Shown here: in pieces, positions 1-6,786 of the stretch
Layout: the number at the start of each line of letters is the position of its first letter
Position numbering within the stretch: the first letter of the stretch is position 1
Source of the DNA: an uncultured Eubacteriales bacterium
GTDB taxonomy: Bacteria > Bacillota > Clostridia > Christensenellales > Aristaeellaceae
NCBI GenBank assembly: GCA_900548125.1
Contig: URJN01000116.1
Coordinates: 1-6,990 of the forward strand
DNA length: 6,990 bases
Direction of reading: 5' to 3'
Position numbers and translations under genes: made by a program
The notes under the pieces: generated by a model
Database searches by the model: none
What the model was told of the DNA's origin: nothing
Seen by the model: the letters and a program-made list of their open reading frames with translations, nothing else

Positions 1-38
1 CCTTCCGGCGCATAGCTTCCGATTAGAAATTGCTTCAT
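1..38 (-). CDS. Partial gene start, possible beta-propeller sugar lactonase (6-phosphogluconolactonase-like)
   Basis: An ATG at 38 opens a frame that runs off the left edge and reads MKQFLIGSYAPEG. A near-perfect Shine-Dalgarno AAGGAGG (52-46) sits 7 nt upstream, so I am confident a gene starts here. Lactonases of the seven-bladed beta-propeller family (YbhE/Pgl type) typically begin with a Met followed by a strand like 'KFLIGSYT', so this start fits them. Twelve complete codons are not enough to identify a family by themselves. Context supports the guess: a lactonase is the step missing between the dehydrogenase and the aldonate dehydratase encoded just upstream. It lies 67 nt after the dehydratase stop, beyond a terminator-like hairpin. 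Alternatives are any other sugar-metabolism enzyme. Gene start is well supported; product is tentative. Confidence 0.55.
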   Translation of the reverse strand, partial: MKQFLIGSYAPE

Positions 39-45
39 GGATTTT

Positions 46-52
46 CCTCCTT
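46..52 (-). promoter_or_regulatory. Strong ribosome binding site of the leftmost partial gene
   Basis: The minus strand reads AAGGAGG, fully complementary to the 16S rRNA 3' end, 7 nt before the ATG at 38. It is the strongest Shine-Dalgarno site in the window and fixes the start of the truncated gene. Confidence 0.8.
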
Positions 53-59
53 GAATTCC

Positions 60-96
60 AAAAGGCAGGCACTGCTTCAATCCAGCAGCGTCCGCC
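60..96 (-). terminator. Terminator-like hairpin between dehydratase and the last gene (attenuator or weak terminator)
   Basis: On the transcribed strand the RNA GGCGGACGCUGCU (96-84) can fold back on AGCAGUGCCUGCC (76-64) across the loop GGAUUGA. Twelve of 13 positions pair (ten Watson-Crick, two G-U) with one A-C mismatch. Four U residues (63-60) follow directly. Both wobble pairs become A-C mismatches on the other strand, so the structure favours RNA made in the direction of the operon. The U tract is short, so partial termination or mRNA 3'-end stabilisation is more likely than full stop; the next gene has its own strong RBS but no obvious promoter. Confidence 0.5.
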
Positions 97-105
97 CTGA
101 TGTTG

Positions 106-1350
106 TTATGCCCTGACGCAGGTGCCGTCCGGCAGCCGGCATTTCAGCCAGAAATTATCTCTGAATGTCGGCGGATACTTTTTCGCCGCTTCCTCGTCGA
201 TATCTACGCCCAATCCCGGTTTGTCGTTCAAATAGATATACCCGTTTCTTGCTTCCGGCGCGCCGGGGAAGACCTCTCGTTCTTCCGGCGTAAAACCCGA
301 GAATTCCTGGACGCCGAAATTCGGAGAAACCAAATCCAGATGAATCTGTGCCGCCGCACCAATCGCAGACAAATCGAACGGGCCGTGCCACGCTGTGCGC
401 ACACCATATACATCTGCAAAATGCGCCAGTTTGATGGCGGGCGTCAAACCGCCGATCATCGAAATATGGCAGCGAATGTAGTCAATATACCGCTTTTCAA
501 TGAGCTGCTTATACTCCATCGGGTTTACGAACAGCTCGCCCATCGCCAGAGGCACCGCAGTCTGCTTCCTGATATATTCGAACCATTCGCCTTGTTCGGG
601 CTGAAGCGCATCCTCAAGGAAGAACAGCTTGTACGGCTCCAAGTCCTTAGCCAGCTGCAACGCCTGCACGCCCGTAAGCCTTTCGTGGATGTCATGCATG
701 AACTCCACCTGATAACCAAACTTCCCGCGCATATGATCGATAAGCTCGACGGTGTTGCGCATATATTGCGCCGGATCATAATACGCGCCTTCAGGTGCGT
801 TTTCCGTTTTGTGCATGGTATATGCATTTGCGCTGGAAGACTGCAGCCCGCTTGTGTTGTTCATGATCCCCATATTTCCGCCATACGTGTTGCAGTGAAC
901 GCGAATATAACGATAGCCCTGATCCAGATAGTCTTGGATGCACTGCTCGACCTCTTCAAAGTTTCGCCCGTCCGCATGTCGATACGCGGCGACGCCTTCC
1001 CTGCACTTTCCGCCGAGCAATTCATATACGGGCATTCCCGCCATCTTTCCCTTGATATCCCACAGGGCTTCGTCCACGCCGGATATCGCGTTGTTCAGAA
1101 CGGGGCCATTCCGCCAATACGAAAAGCTCATCATGTACTGCCACAGGTCATTGATCTGGTTCACCGCCTTGCCGACGAGAAGCGGCTTCAAGAAATCGTT
1201 AACCGCAGTTACAACCGCGCTCCAGCGCTGCGTAAATGTCGCACAGCCAACGCCGTAAAGACCGGGTTCCGACGTTTCAACCTTGACCACGACCAGCTCA
1301 GTGCCTCTGGGAGCCGTAACAATCGTTCGAATGTCTCTGATTGTAATCAT
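106..1350 (-). CDS. Enolase-superfamily sugar-acid dehydratase (ManD/RspA group)
   Basis: A 414-residue protein that should dehydrate a C6 or C5 aldonic acid (mannonate or gluconate type) to a 2-keto-3-deoxy acid using Mg2+ in the cytoplasm. Residues 1-115 form the capping domain; the rest is the (beta/alpha)7-beta barrel. The three metal ligands are visible as Asp220 (MHDIH), Glu246 (FLEDA) and Glu272 (MGELF), with the D-x-H catalytic His222. A second acid/base group is His322 in WHGPFDLS, followed by Asp326 and Glu349 (VQEF). The C-terminal PGLGVDIDEEAAKKYP is typical of the group. Arg150 and Tyr156 probably are the Arg/Tyr pair used in ManD enzymes, but the loop holding them is odd (see findings). 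Pro324 replaces the Ala I recall in efficient mannonate dehydratases, favouring gluconate dehydratase or low-activity ManD. RBS is GAGAGG; the gene starts 34 nt after the dehydrogenase stop. Family certain, substrate not. Confidence 0.9.
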   Translation of the reverse strand: MITIRDIRTIVTAPRGTELVVVKVETSEPGLYGVGCATFTQRWSAVVTAVNDFLKPLLVGKAVNQINDLWQYMMSFSYWRNGPVLNNAISGVDEALWDIKGKMAGMPVYELLGGKCREGVAAYRHADGRNFEEVEQCIQDYLDQGYRYIRVHCNTYGGNMGIMNNTSGLQSSSANAYTMHKTENAPEGAYYDPAQYMRNTVELIDHMRGKFGYQVEFMHDIHERLTGVQALQLAKDLEPYKLFFLEDALQPEQGEWFEYIRKQTAVPLAMGELFVNPMEYKQLIEKRYIDYIRCHISMIGGLTPAIKLAHFADVYGVRTAWHGPFDLSAIGAAAQIHLDLVSPNFGVQEFSGFTPEEREVFPGAPEARNGYIYLNDKPGLGVDIDEEAAKKYPPTFRDNFWLKCRLPDGTCVRA

Positions 1351-1384
1351 ATAATTTCCTCTCTGTTTATCCGTTTCTGTCGCC

Positions 1385-2236
1385 TTACAACGAAAATCCC
1401 TTGTTTTTTACAGGCTTTGCCACCGAACGCCATTCTCCCGGCTTTAGCCCTTCCGTAATCATTTCCGGCATGCCGGGCAGAATCAGGCCGCCGTCCACGC
1501 GGAGCGTCGTTCCCGTGATATACGATGCTTTATCCGAAGCGAGAAATGCGACTGCGTGGCCAATGTCTTCCGGCAAACCGGAGCGACCAAGCGCAATGCG
1601 GTTTCCAAGCTCATCCCAGAAATCCGCCATCGCGACGTTTCCGCCTTCGATCAGTTCCTCTCTCGTTCGGATGCGAATCGCGCCCGGCGCAACGTTGTTG
1701 ATGCGTATTCCGTATTGAGACACATCCAGCGCAAAAGAACAGATGGCACGATTCAATCCGGCCTTCAGACCGCCGTACAGTCCATCCTCCGGATAAGACT
1801 GTTCGCCGCGCGAGGATGTAATATTGATAATGTTTCCCTTGGTTCCGCTGGCAATCATATAGTTGGCAGCTTCCCTCATCATCAAAATATAGTTTTTGAA
1901 ATCCAGATTGATCAGCAAATCCAGCGTTTCTTCCTGAATGTTTTGAAGCGATTCGAAGATCGTCAGTCCGGCATTGTTGACCAGCAGATCCAATCCGCCG
2001 AGATCCGCCACGGCTCGATCAAAGAGGGCTTTGCCCGCGCCTTTTTCCTGAAGCGCAGCCTGATAGGCAAAGCATCTCGTGTGATACGTTTCGGAAATCT
2101 GTTCTACGACCTTATCTGCTTCTTCTTTTTTGCTGACGTATGAAATCGCCAGATCATATCCTTCTTCGGCCAGACACATCGCAATGCCTTTGCCGATTCC
2201 GCGGCTTGCGCCGGTCACGATTGCTTTTTTCCTCAT
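1385..2236 (-). CDS. Short-chain dehydrogenase/reductase, probable sugar C1 dehydrogenase
   Basis: A 283-residue classical SDR with a Rossmann fold. The dinucleotide motif TGASRGIG is at 8-15, NNAG at 87-90, and the catalytic tetrad is Asn110, Ser141, Tyr154 and Lys158 (YGGLK). The PGAI segment and the C-terminal ITGTTLRVDGG motif are also present. The second strand is followed by Ser-Tyr-Val-Ser-Lys-Lys without the acidic residue that selects NAD, and Arg12 sits in the glycine loop, so NADP or dual use is likely (inference). The protein is about 30 residues longer than the usual 250 because of a tail after DGG, beginning LPGMPE, somewhat like glucose 1-dehydrogenases. With an importer, a mutarotase, an aldonate dehydratase and a possible lactonase around it, oxidation of the imported aldose to its lactone is the most economical role. 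A gluconate 5-dehydrogenase-like or 3-oxoacyl reductase-like activity cannot be excluded. RBS GGGAGG lies 6 nt before ATG, in a 12-nt gap after the previous stop. Confidence 0.88.
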   Translation of the reverse strand: MRKKAIVTGASRGIGKGIAMCLAEEGYDLAISYVSKKEEADKVVEQISETYHTRCFAYQAALQEKGAGKALFDRAVADLGGLDLLVNNAGLTIFESLQNIQEETLDLLINLDFKNYILMMREAANYMIASGTKGNIINITSSRGEQSYPEDGLYGGLKAGLNRAICSFALDVSQYGIRINNVAPGAIRIRTREELIEGGNVAMADFWDELGNRIALGRSGLPEDIGHAVAFLASDKASYITGTTLRVDGGLILPGMPEMITEGLKPGEWRSVAKPVKNKGFSL

Positions 2237-2248
2237 CTTATGCCTCCC

Positions 2249-3169
2249 TTATGATTCAAAAATCCAATGTCGCGTATAGGTTTGCATTTCACCGGGATCA
2301 ACGCAGATTCTGCAATAGACCTCCGGACAGATACAGTGTTCAACGCCCCATAAAACCAGCCGCCACGGCTTAAAATCCATCGTTTCCTGTACCGAAGCCG
2401 GGCTTTGCTCGTGAAATAGCTTCCAGCCATAAGACGGCAGATCCGCAATTTTTTCAGCCGGTGTCACCTTGTGATAGGCCTTTCCGTCCATACCGTCCGT
2501 CCAAACCACCGTCTGCCCCTCTACGCGAACGCTGCTTTCCGCGCGCGCCGTATAATCCGACTGAAGAACAAACCGTTCCGGCAGTTGGTCTATGGTTTGG
2601 TCAAAAGGAATTTCCAAACGATAGCCTTTTTGAACAGGCAGATCGTCAATCGCCACAAAATTGTGTTGATACTCGGAAAATTCCGCGCGGGCTGAACCCG
2701 TATTCCGGATTTCCGTTTGCAGGTGAATTTCGTTTTCCCGCAAGCTCAATCGACGGATGATTTTCAATGAAATGCCCAGGCATTCCGGCTGTTCCTCCGT
2801 GAATTCAATCCAGTCCGGTCCGCAGGCCCATTTCTTGGGATAGCGCGCAATCTCATAGTGCTTCCACATGTCGTAGGGCCGGTTATCTTCAATCTGCGTC
2901 ATCAATCCCACGCCCGGTTTGGGGAAAAGCTCCCCTTTCCGCGCTTTGCGGGCCACGTCGTTCATATCAAATTCGGCATTCAGCCCGAATCCCCAACAGG
3001 TTACCCTCGAAGCAATTTTTTGTTCCGGCTGGCAGAACGTATGCTTTCCGTCCAGCAAGACCTGTTCTACGACACAGCTGCTGTCAAATCGCTCGCTTTC
3101 CGGCTGACTGCCGGGCAGGCGAATCGTCACTTCCAGCCGCTGGTTTTTCAACACCTGTCTGTTTACCAT
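2249..3169 (-). CDS. Aldose 1-epimerase (galactose mutarotase)-like protein
   Basis: A 306-residue cytoplasmic protein without signal peptide or membrane segments. I assign it to the galactose-mutarotase-like beta-sandwich fold from three weak signs. There is an early RFDSS segment followed by VxLDGKHTF (27-45), like the RxxRFDxSG start seen in distant epimerase-like proteins. A central EYQHNF (166-171) places His169 where the NHxxFNL histidine sits in mutarotases. The C-terminal DPGEMQTYTRHWIF (291-304) matches the PGE turn that ends the fold. Overall similarity to true GalM is low, so a different sugar-binding or isomerising role is possible. It is next to the importer, and would interconvert anomers of the imported sugar so that the dehydrogenase gets its preferred form (inference). 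The ATG is 11 nt after the ATPase stop and its GAGG Shine-Dalgarno overlaps that stop codon, suggesting translational coupling. Confidence 0.68.
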   Translation of the reverse strand: MVNRQVLKNQRLEVTIRLPGSQPESERFDSSCVVEQVLLDGKHTFCQPEQKIASRVTCWGFGLNAEFDMNDVARKARKGELFPKPGVGLMTQIEDNRPYDMWKHYEIARYPKKWACGPDWIEFTEEQPECLGISLKIIRRLSLRENEIHLQTEIRNTGSARAEFSEYQHNFVAIDDLPVQKGYRLEIPFDQTIDQLPERFVLQSDYTARAESSVRVEGQTVVWTDGMDGKAYHKVTPAEKIADLPSYGWKLFHEQSPASVQETMDFKPWRLVLWGVEHCICPEVYCRICVDPGEMQTYTRHWIFES

Positions 3170-3180
3170 GGCGCTCTACC

Positions 3181-4698
3181 TCACGACGCGATTGCAGCGC
3201 GCATCACATTCTCCTGCGTAATATCCTCTCCGACAAATTCGCCTGTGATCTTCCCGTTGCTCAGCACCAGGCAGCGATCGCTCATCGCGCACAGCTCGCT
3301 CATGTCCGAGGAAATCAGCACAATCGCCATCCCCTGCTGCGCCAGCTCGCCCATAATGGTATAGATTTCCGCTTTTGCGCCGACGTCGATGCCCTTCGTC
3401 GGTTCATCCATAATCAGGATTTTAGGCGTATCCAAAAGCCATTTGCCCAGAACCACTTTTTGCTGATTGCCGCCGGACAGGTTGATGATCTGCGTCCTCA
3501 TGGAAGGCGCTTTAACGCGAAGCCTGTCAAATATTTTCTGCGCGATTTCATCTTCGGATTTTTTATTGATCAGCGCGCCGCCGGGCAGTTTATCCAGCAT
3601 GCAAAGCGTCAGATTGTGGCAGATGGAGAACACGGGAATAAATCCGGATTTGCGCCTTTCTTCCGTCAGGAAACCCAATCCTTGCTTGATTGCGTCGCCC
3701 GGGGAATGGATATTCACTTCTTTTCCTTCGACAAAGACCTGCTTTTTTACGTCCTTGTCCGTCTGGCCGAATATCGCGCCGAGCGATTCGCTTCTGCCTG
3801 CGCCAACCAGACCGCCGAACCCCAGAATTTCGCCTTTATGCAGCGTAAAACCGATATCGTCAACGATGTTCTTGCCCTTGATGTTCGGGTGCGGAACGCT
3901 CAGGTGTTCCACCCGAAGGATTTCTTCTCCGCGATCCACGTGAATCTTGGGATACTGGTTTTCAACCTTGCGCCCAACCATCTGTTCGACCAGATCGTTC
4001 TCGGTGACGTCCGAAATCAAATTCACCGATACGAAAGCGCCGTCGCGCATTACCGTCACGCGGTCTGCCATGCGATAGACTTCATCCAGTTTATGCGTAA
4101 TAAACAGGGTCGCCACGCCCGATTTCTTCAACTGACGAATCATTCGGAACAGCGTTTCCGTTTCATTGTCCGTCAGGGAGGACGTCGGCTCGTCCAGCAC
4201 AATGATTTTCGGCTTTTTGATCACGGCGCGCATGATGGCCAGCATCTGGAGTTGACCGCTGTTGAGCATGCCGGCCGGCGTTTTAGGGTCAATATGGCCC
4301 ATGTCAACCGATTCAAGAATCTTCTGGGTATCGGCATACAGCTTCTTCCAGTCAACAAACGCACCGTTTCCCGGAAGATTTCCGACATACAGGTTTTCGG
4401 CAACGCTCGACACCAGAATCATGTTCAATTCCTGATAGACCATTTCAATTCCGCATCTTTCAGCGTCTGAAATGCAGGAAAATTCTTCGCGCTTCCCGTT
4501 AATCCAAATTTCGCCCTCGTATTCCTTATGTGAATAGCTGCCGGAGAGAACCTTCATCAGCGTGGACTTTCCTGCGCCGTTTTCGCCGCAGATAGCCATC
4601 ACTTCGCCCTTTTCAACGGCTATGGAAACTTCCTTCAATGCAATAACGCCGGGAAAGCGTTTCGTAACGTTTTTCATCTCCAGGACGACTTCGCTCAT
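3181..4698 (-). CDS. Ribose-type (CUT2) sugar ABC transporter ATPase with two nucleotide-binding domains
   Basis: A 505-residue protein with two ABC domains, the normal length and design of RbsA/MglA/XylG proteins, which power monosaccharide uptake from the inner face of the membrane. Domain 1 has Walker A GENGAGKST (38-46), Q-loop Gln89, signature LNSGQ (145-149), Walker B with Asp169-Glu170, and H-loop His202. Domain 2 has the degenerate Walker A GLVGAGRSE (296-304), signature LSGGN (407-411), and Walker B with Asp431-Glu432 followed by the PTKGIDVG sequence typical of the family. In this family the intact Walker A of domain 1 pairs with the intact signature of domain 2 as the active site; the other site is degenerate. 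Here that silent site also has an altered signature (Asn for Ser). RBS AAGGAGATG lies in a 29-nt gap after the permease. Substrate cannot be read from the ATPase. Confidence 0.95.
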   Translation of the reverse strand: MSEVVLEMKNVTKRFPGVIALKEVSIAVEKGEVMAICGENGAGKSTLMKVLSGSYSHKEYEGEIWINGKREEFSCISDAERCGIEMVYQELNMILVSSVAENLYVGNLPGNGAFVDWKKLYADTQKILESVDMGHIDPKTPAGMLNSGQLQMLAIMRAVIKKPKIIVLDEPTSSLTDNETETLFRMIRQLKKSGVATLFITHKLDEVYRMADRVTVMRDGAFVSVNLISDVTENDLVEQMVGRKVENQYPKIHVDRGEEILRVEHLSVPHPNIKGKNIVDDIGFTLHKGEILGFGGLVGAGRSESLGAIFGQTDKDVKKQVFVEGKEVNIHSPGDAIKQGLGFLTEERRKSGFIPVFSICHNLTLCMLDKLPGGALINKKSEDEIAQKIFDRLRVKAPSMRTQIINLSGGNQQKVVLGKWLLDTPKILIMDEPTKGIDVGAKAEIYTIMGELAQQGMAIVLISSDMSELCAMSDRCLVLSNGKITGEFVGEDITQENVMRAAIAS

Positions 4699-4727
4699 TC
4701 TCTCATCTCCTTTTTTTCATGTCACAC

Positions 4728-5696
4728 TCACGCATTCAAGCTGCGCTGACGATAGCGATCGATGAACAGCGAGACAATCAGAATGAAACCGAAGACAAAT
4801 GCCTGCCAGTAGGCGGAAACGCCGAGCATAATCAGAACATTTGTAATCATCGCCATCAGAACAGAGCCGATCACCGTGCCGACGATGGTTCCGACGCCGC
4901 CCATCATGGATGTGCCGCCGACGATAACCGCCGCGATGATGTTCATTTCAGAGCCTGTGCCAATCGCCGGCTGGACGGTCGCGAAGCGCGCGCCGTAAAT
5001 CACACCGGCAAAGCAGGCCATCACGGAGACGAACACATAGGTCAAAATCTTCATTTTATCCACATTGATGCCCGCCAGTCTCGCGGTTTCCTCATTGCCG
5101 CCGACCGCCAGAATTTTTCTTCCTAATTTCGATCGTGTGAGGATGATATGGCCGATCAACGCGATGATGACGGCGTAAACAATCGGAATCGGAACCACCT
5201 TGCCAATGCGGAACTGGCCGATTCGGGTATACTCCTTTGCAAGGTTGGAGATGGAAAGGCCGCTCGTCCACACGTTGATGATGCCGTTGAGGCAATACTG
5301 CGTGCCCAGCGTAAGAATAAAGCCCGGCAGCTTGAATTTTACGATGCATACGCCGTTCATCAAGCCAATCAGCAGGCCGACCGCAAGTGCCAGCAGAATC
5401 GCCACCGGAATGCTGCATCCGGCTTTAAGCGCCTTGCCGCAGACAACGCCGCCGATGCTGGTTGCAGCACCCAGAGACAGGTCGATGCCGCCGGCGCAGA
5501 GCAGGAAAGTCATGGGCACGGCAATCATGATCCAGAAGGACGCCGTGCGGAGAACATCCATCAAATTGTTGAGGCCAAAGAAGTTTTTATTGACAAAGCT
5601 CACGATGACCATCAGGATGATCAGCGGAATGGCTGCGCCCGCTTCTTTCTGCGATAAAACGATTTTAAAAACATTCTTTTTTGAATTGTTAGGCAT
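4728..5696 (-). CDS. Ribose-type (CUT2) sugar ABC transporter permease
   Basis: A 322-residue, strongly hydrophobic membrane protein of the RbsC family (BPD_transp_2), expected to work as a homodimer through which the sugar passes. The first membrane helix is around 21-40. The family motif GGIDLSLGA is at 69-77, followed by several helices in 80-190. The cytoplasmic loop AVGGNEETARLAGINVDK (197-214), which contacts the ATPase, is well conserved. So is GGTSMMGGVGTIVG (260-273) ahead of the last helices. The protein ends in a positively charged tail (DRYRQRSLNA), fitting the inside-positive rule. The ATG at 5696 is preceded by AGGGGAG (5710-5704) at 7 nt, which decides the start. It is separated from the binding-protein gene by 117 nt containing a GC-rich hairpin, and from the ATPase gene by 29 nt. 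A single permease gene is the usual arrangement in this family. Ligand unknown. Confidence 0.95.
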   Translation of the reverse strand: MPNNSKKNVFKIVLSQKEAGAAIPLIILMVIVSFVNKNFFGLNNLMDVLRTASFWIMIAVPMTFLLCAGGIDLSLGAATSIGGVVCGKALKAGCSIPVAILLALAVGLLIGLMNGVCIVKFKLPGFILTLGTQYCLNGIINVWTSGLSISNLAKEYTRIGQFRIGKVVPIPIVYAVIIALIGHIILTRSKLGRKILAVGGNEETARLAGINVDKMKILTYVFVSVMACFAGVIYGARFATVQPAIGTGSEMNIIAAVIVGGTSMMGGVGTIVGTVIGSVLMAMITNVLIMLGVSAYWQAFVFGFILIVSLFIDRYRQRSLNA

Positions 5697-5722
5697 GTGT
5701 TCGCTCCCCTTATTGCAAGAAT

Positions 5723-5763
5723 AACGGCCCGCGGGCAGCCCAAGAGGCCTTACGCGGGCCGTT
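5723..5763 (-). terminator. GC-rich perfect hairpin between binding-protein and permease genes (partial terminator / mRNA stabiliser)
   Basis: AACGGCCCGCG and CGCGGGCCGTT form a perfect 11-bp inverted repeat (5763-5753 and 5733-5723) with a 19-nt loop. On the transcribed strand it is followed by AUUCUUGC, a broken U tract. It begins 50 nt after the stop of the binding-protein gene and ends 26 nt before the permease ATG. In many binding-protein-dependent transporters such a stem lets the binding protein be made in excess by protecting its mRNA end or by partial termination; that role here is inference. Confidence 0.65.
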
Positions 5764-5813
5764 GTCTGTTTACATCCGTTTCTCAGACATCCGAATGGAT
5801 TGATTCCGTCCGA

Positions 5814-6761
5814 TTATTCGAGCGAAATACCGGCTTCAGCGGCATGCGTGTCAACATCTTCCGGCAGGATGGCGATCGTCGGAATGCCCTGATTGTATTC
5901 GACTTCCTCGCCATTTCGAACCTGCTCGGCGACCTTCACGCACTGCTTGCCAATCTCATACCACTGCTGCGCAATGGTGGCGTCCAGCGTGCCGTTCTTG
6001 ACGCAGAGCAGAACCTCGGCGCCGTCGTCGATGCCAATGCCGTAGAAATCATCTTCGATGCCGTAATCGCTGATGAAGGAAGCGGCACCGATACCGACAT
6101 AGCTGTCAAAGGAAACAACGGCGTTCAGTTCGGGATTCGCAATATAGAGCGCGGAGAGCTTGTCAGCCGCCGTGGAAGCGACGGAATTGTTCTCAAATCG
6201 ATCGACGACAACCGCATCCGGGCGAATTTCAGCCAGACGATCAATGAAGGACTGAACCTGAACGTTCTGCATCTCGATGGAAAGGAGCGTCTGACCGGTC
6301 GCAACGTGAATCGGCTTATCGCCCATCAATTTCACCAGCGTATCGGCCGTATTCACGCCCAGCTGGACAGCGTCCGTTCCGACCAGAGCGGACGTGTATC
6401 CCTCCAGACCGGCGGCTGCGCCAATCAGCGTCACTCCTGCATCCTTGGCACGCTGAAGCACTTCCTGAAACAAGCCGGTGTCGGACACACAGACAGCCAG
6501 AACATCAGCGCCGTCGTTCAGCGCCGTTTCGGTCAACTGAACCATTGCGGTATAATCGTTCGCCGTGGAAGGCGCCAGATAATGACCTTCCCAGCCAAGT
6601 TCTTCGCAGGCCTCCATGAAGCCATCCTCAAAACGTCCCCACGCTGCGCCGCCGGACATAACGGTGACAGCATACGCCTTGACAGGGCCTTCTGCCGCGG
6701 CCAGCGTGCCGAGCGACAGAACCAACGCGATCGCGATGACCAAAGTAACCAGTTTCTTCAT
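5814..6761 (-). CDS. Sugar-binding protein of the ribose-type (CUT2) ABC transporter
   Basis: A 315-residue exported receptor of the Peripla_BP_4 type that captures a sugar outside the membrane and hands it to the permease. Residues 1-23 are a signal peptide: two Lys, a hydrophobic core (LVTLVIAIALVLSLGTL) and an Ala-Ala-Ala cleavage site before Glu24. There is no cysteine near the site, so it is not a lipoprotein. The mature protein shows the two-lobe pattern of the family: a start strand KAYAVTVMSGGAAWGRFEDGF, NDYTAMVQLTETALNDGADVLAV in the first lobe, the hinge-adjacent ALVGTDAVQLG, and NPELNAVVSFD with YGIGIDD in the second lobe. I chose the ATG at 6761 because AGGGGA (6776-6771) lies 9 nt upstream; Met codons further up (6854, 6827) fall inside the promoter. 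It is the first gene after the promoter, as expected for the most abundant component. The ligand is a monosaccharide or similar polyol, not identifiable here. Confidence 0.93.
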   Translation of the reverse strand: MKKLVTLVIAIALVLSLGTLAAAEGPVKAYAVTVMSGGAAWGRFEDGFMEACEELGWEGHYLAPSTANDYTAMVQLTETALNDGADVLAVCVSDTGLFQEVLQRAKDAGVTLIGAAAGLEGYTSALVGTDAVQLGVNTADTLVKLMGDKPIHVATGQTLLSIEMQNVQVQSFIDRLAEIRPDAVVVDRFENNSVASTAADKLSALYIANPELNAVVSFDSYVGIGAASFISDYGIEDDFYGIGIDDGAEVLLCVKNGTLDATIAQQWYEIGKQCVKVAEQVRNGEEVEYNQGIPTIAILPEDVDTHAAEAGISLE

Positions 6762-6770
6762 GATGAGATG

Positions 6771-6776
6771 TCCCCT
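6771..6776 (-). promoter_or_regulatory. Ribosome binding site that sets the binding-protein start
   Basis: AGGGGA, preceded by AA, lies 9 nt before the ATG at 6761. It rules out the longer in-frame starts upstream and makes the signal peptide the true N-terminus. Confidence 0.7.
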
Positions 6777-6786
6777 TTCTTTTTTT

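Noticed and set aside
100..1458. 452-codon open frame on the plus strand opposite the dehydratase gene
   Set aside because: It mirrors the dehydratase reading frame, is rich in Arg, His and Cys, has no plausible RBS or family resemblance, and the opposite strand encodes a complete enzyme with all catalytic residues.
3460..4470. 336-codon plus-strand open frame opposite the ATPase gene
   Set aside because: Antisense shadow: the ATPase on the other strand has all family motifs, and the shadow product shows no recognisable domain.
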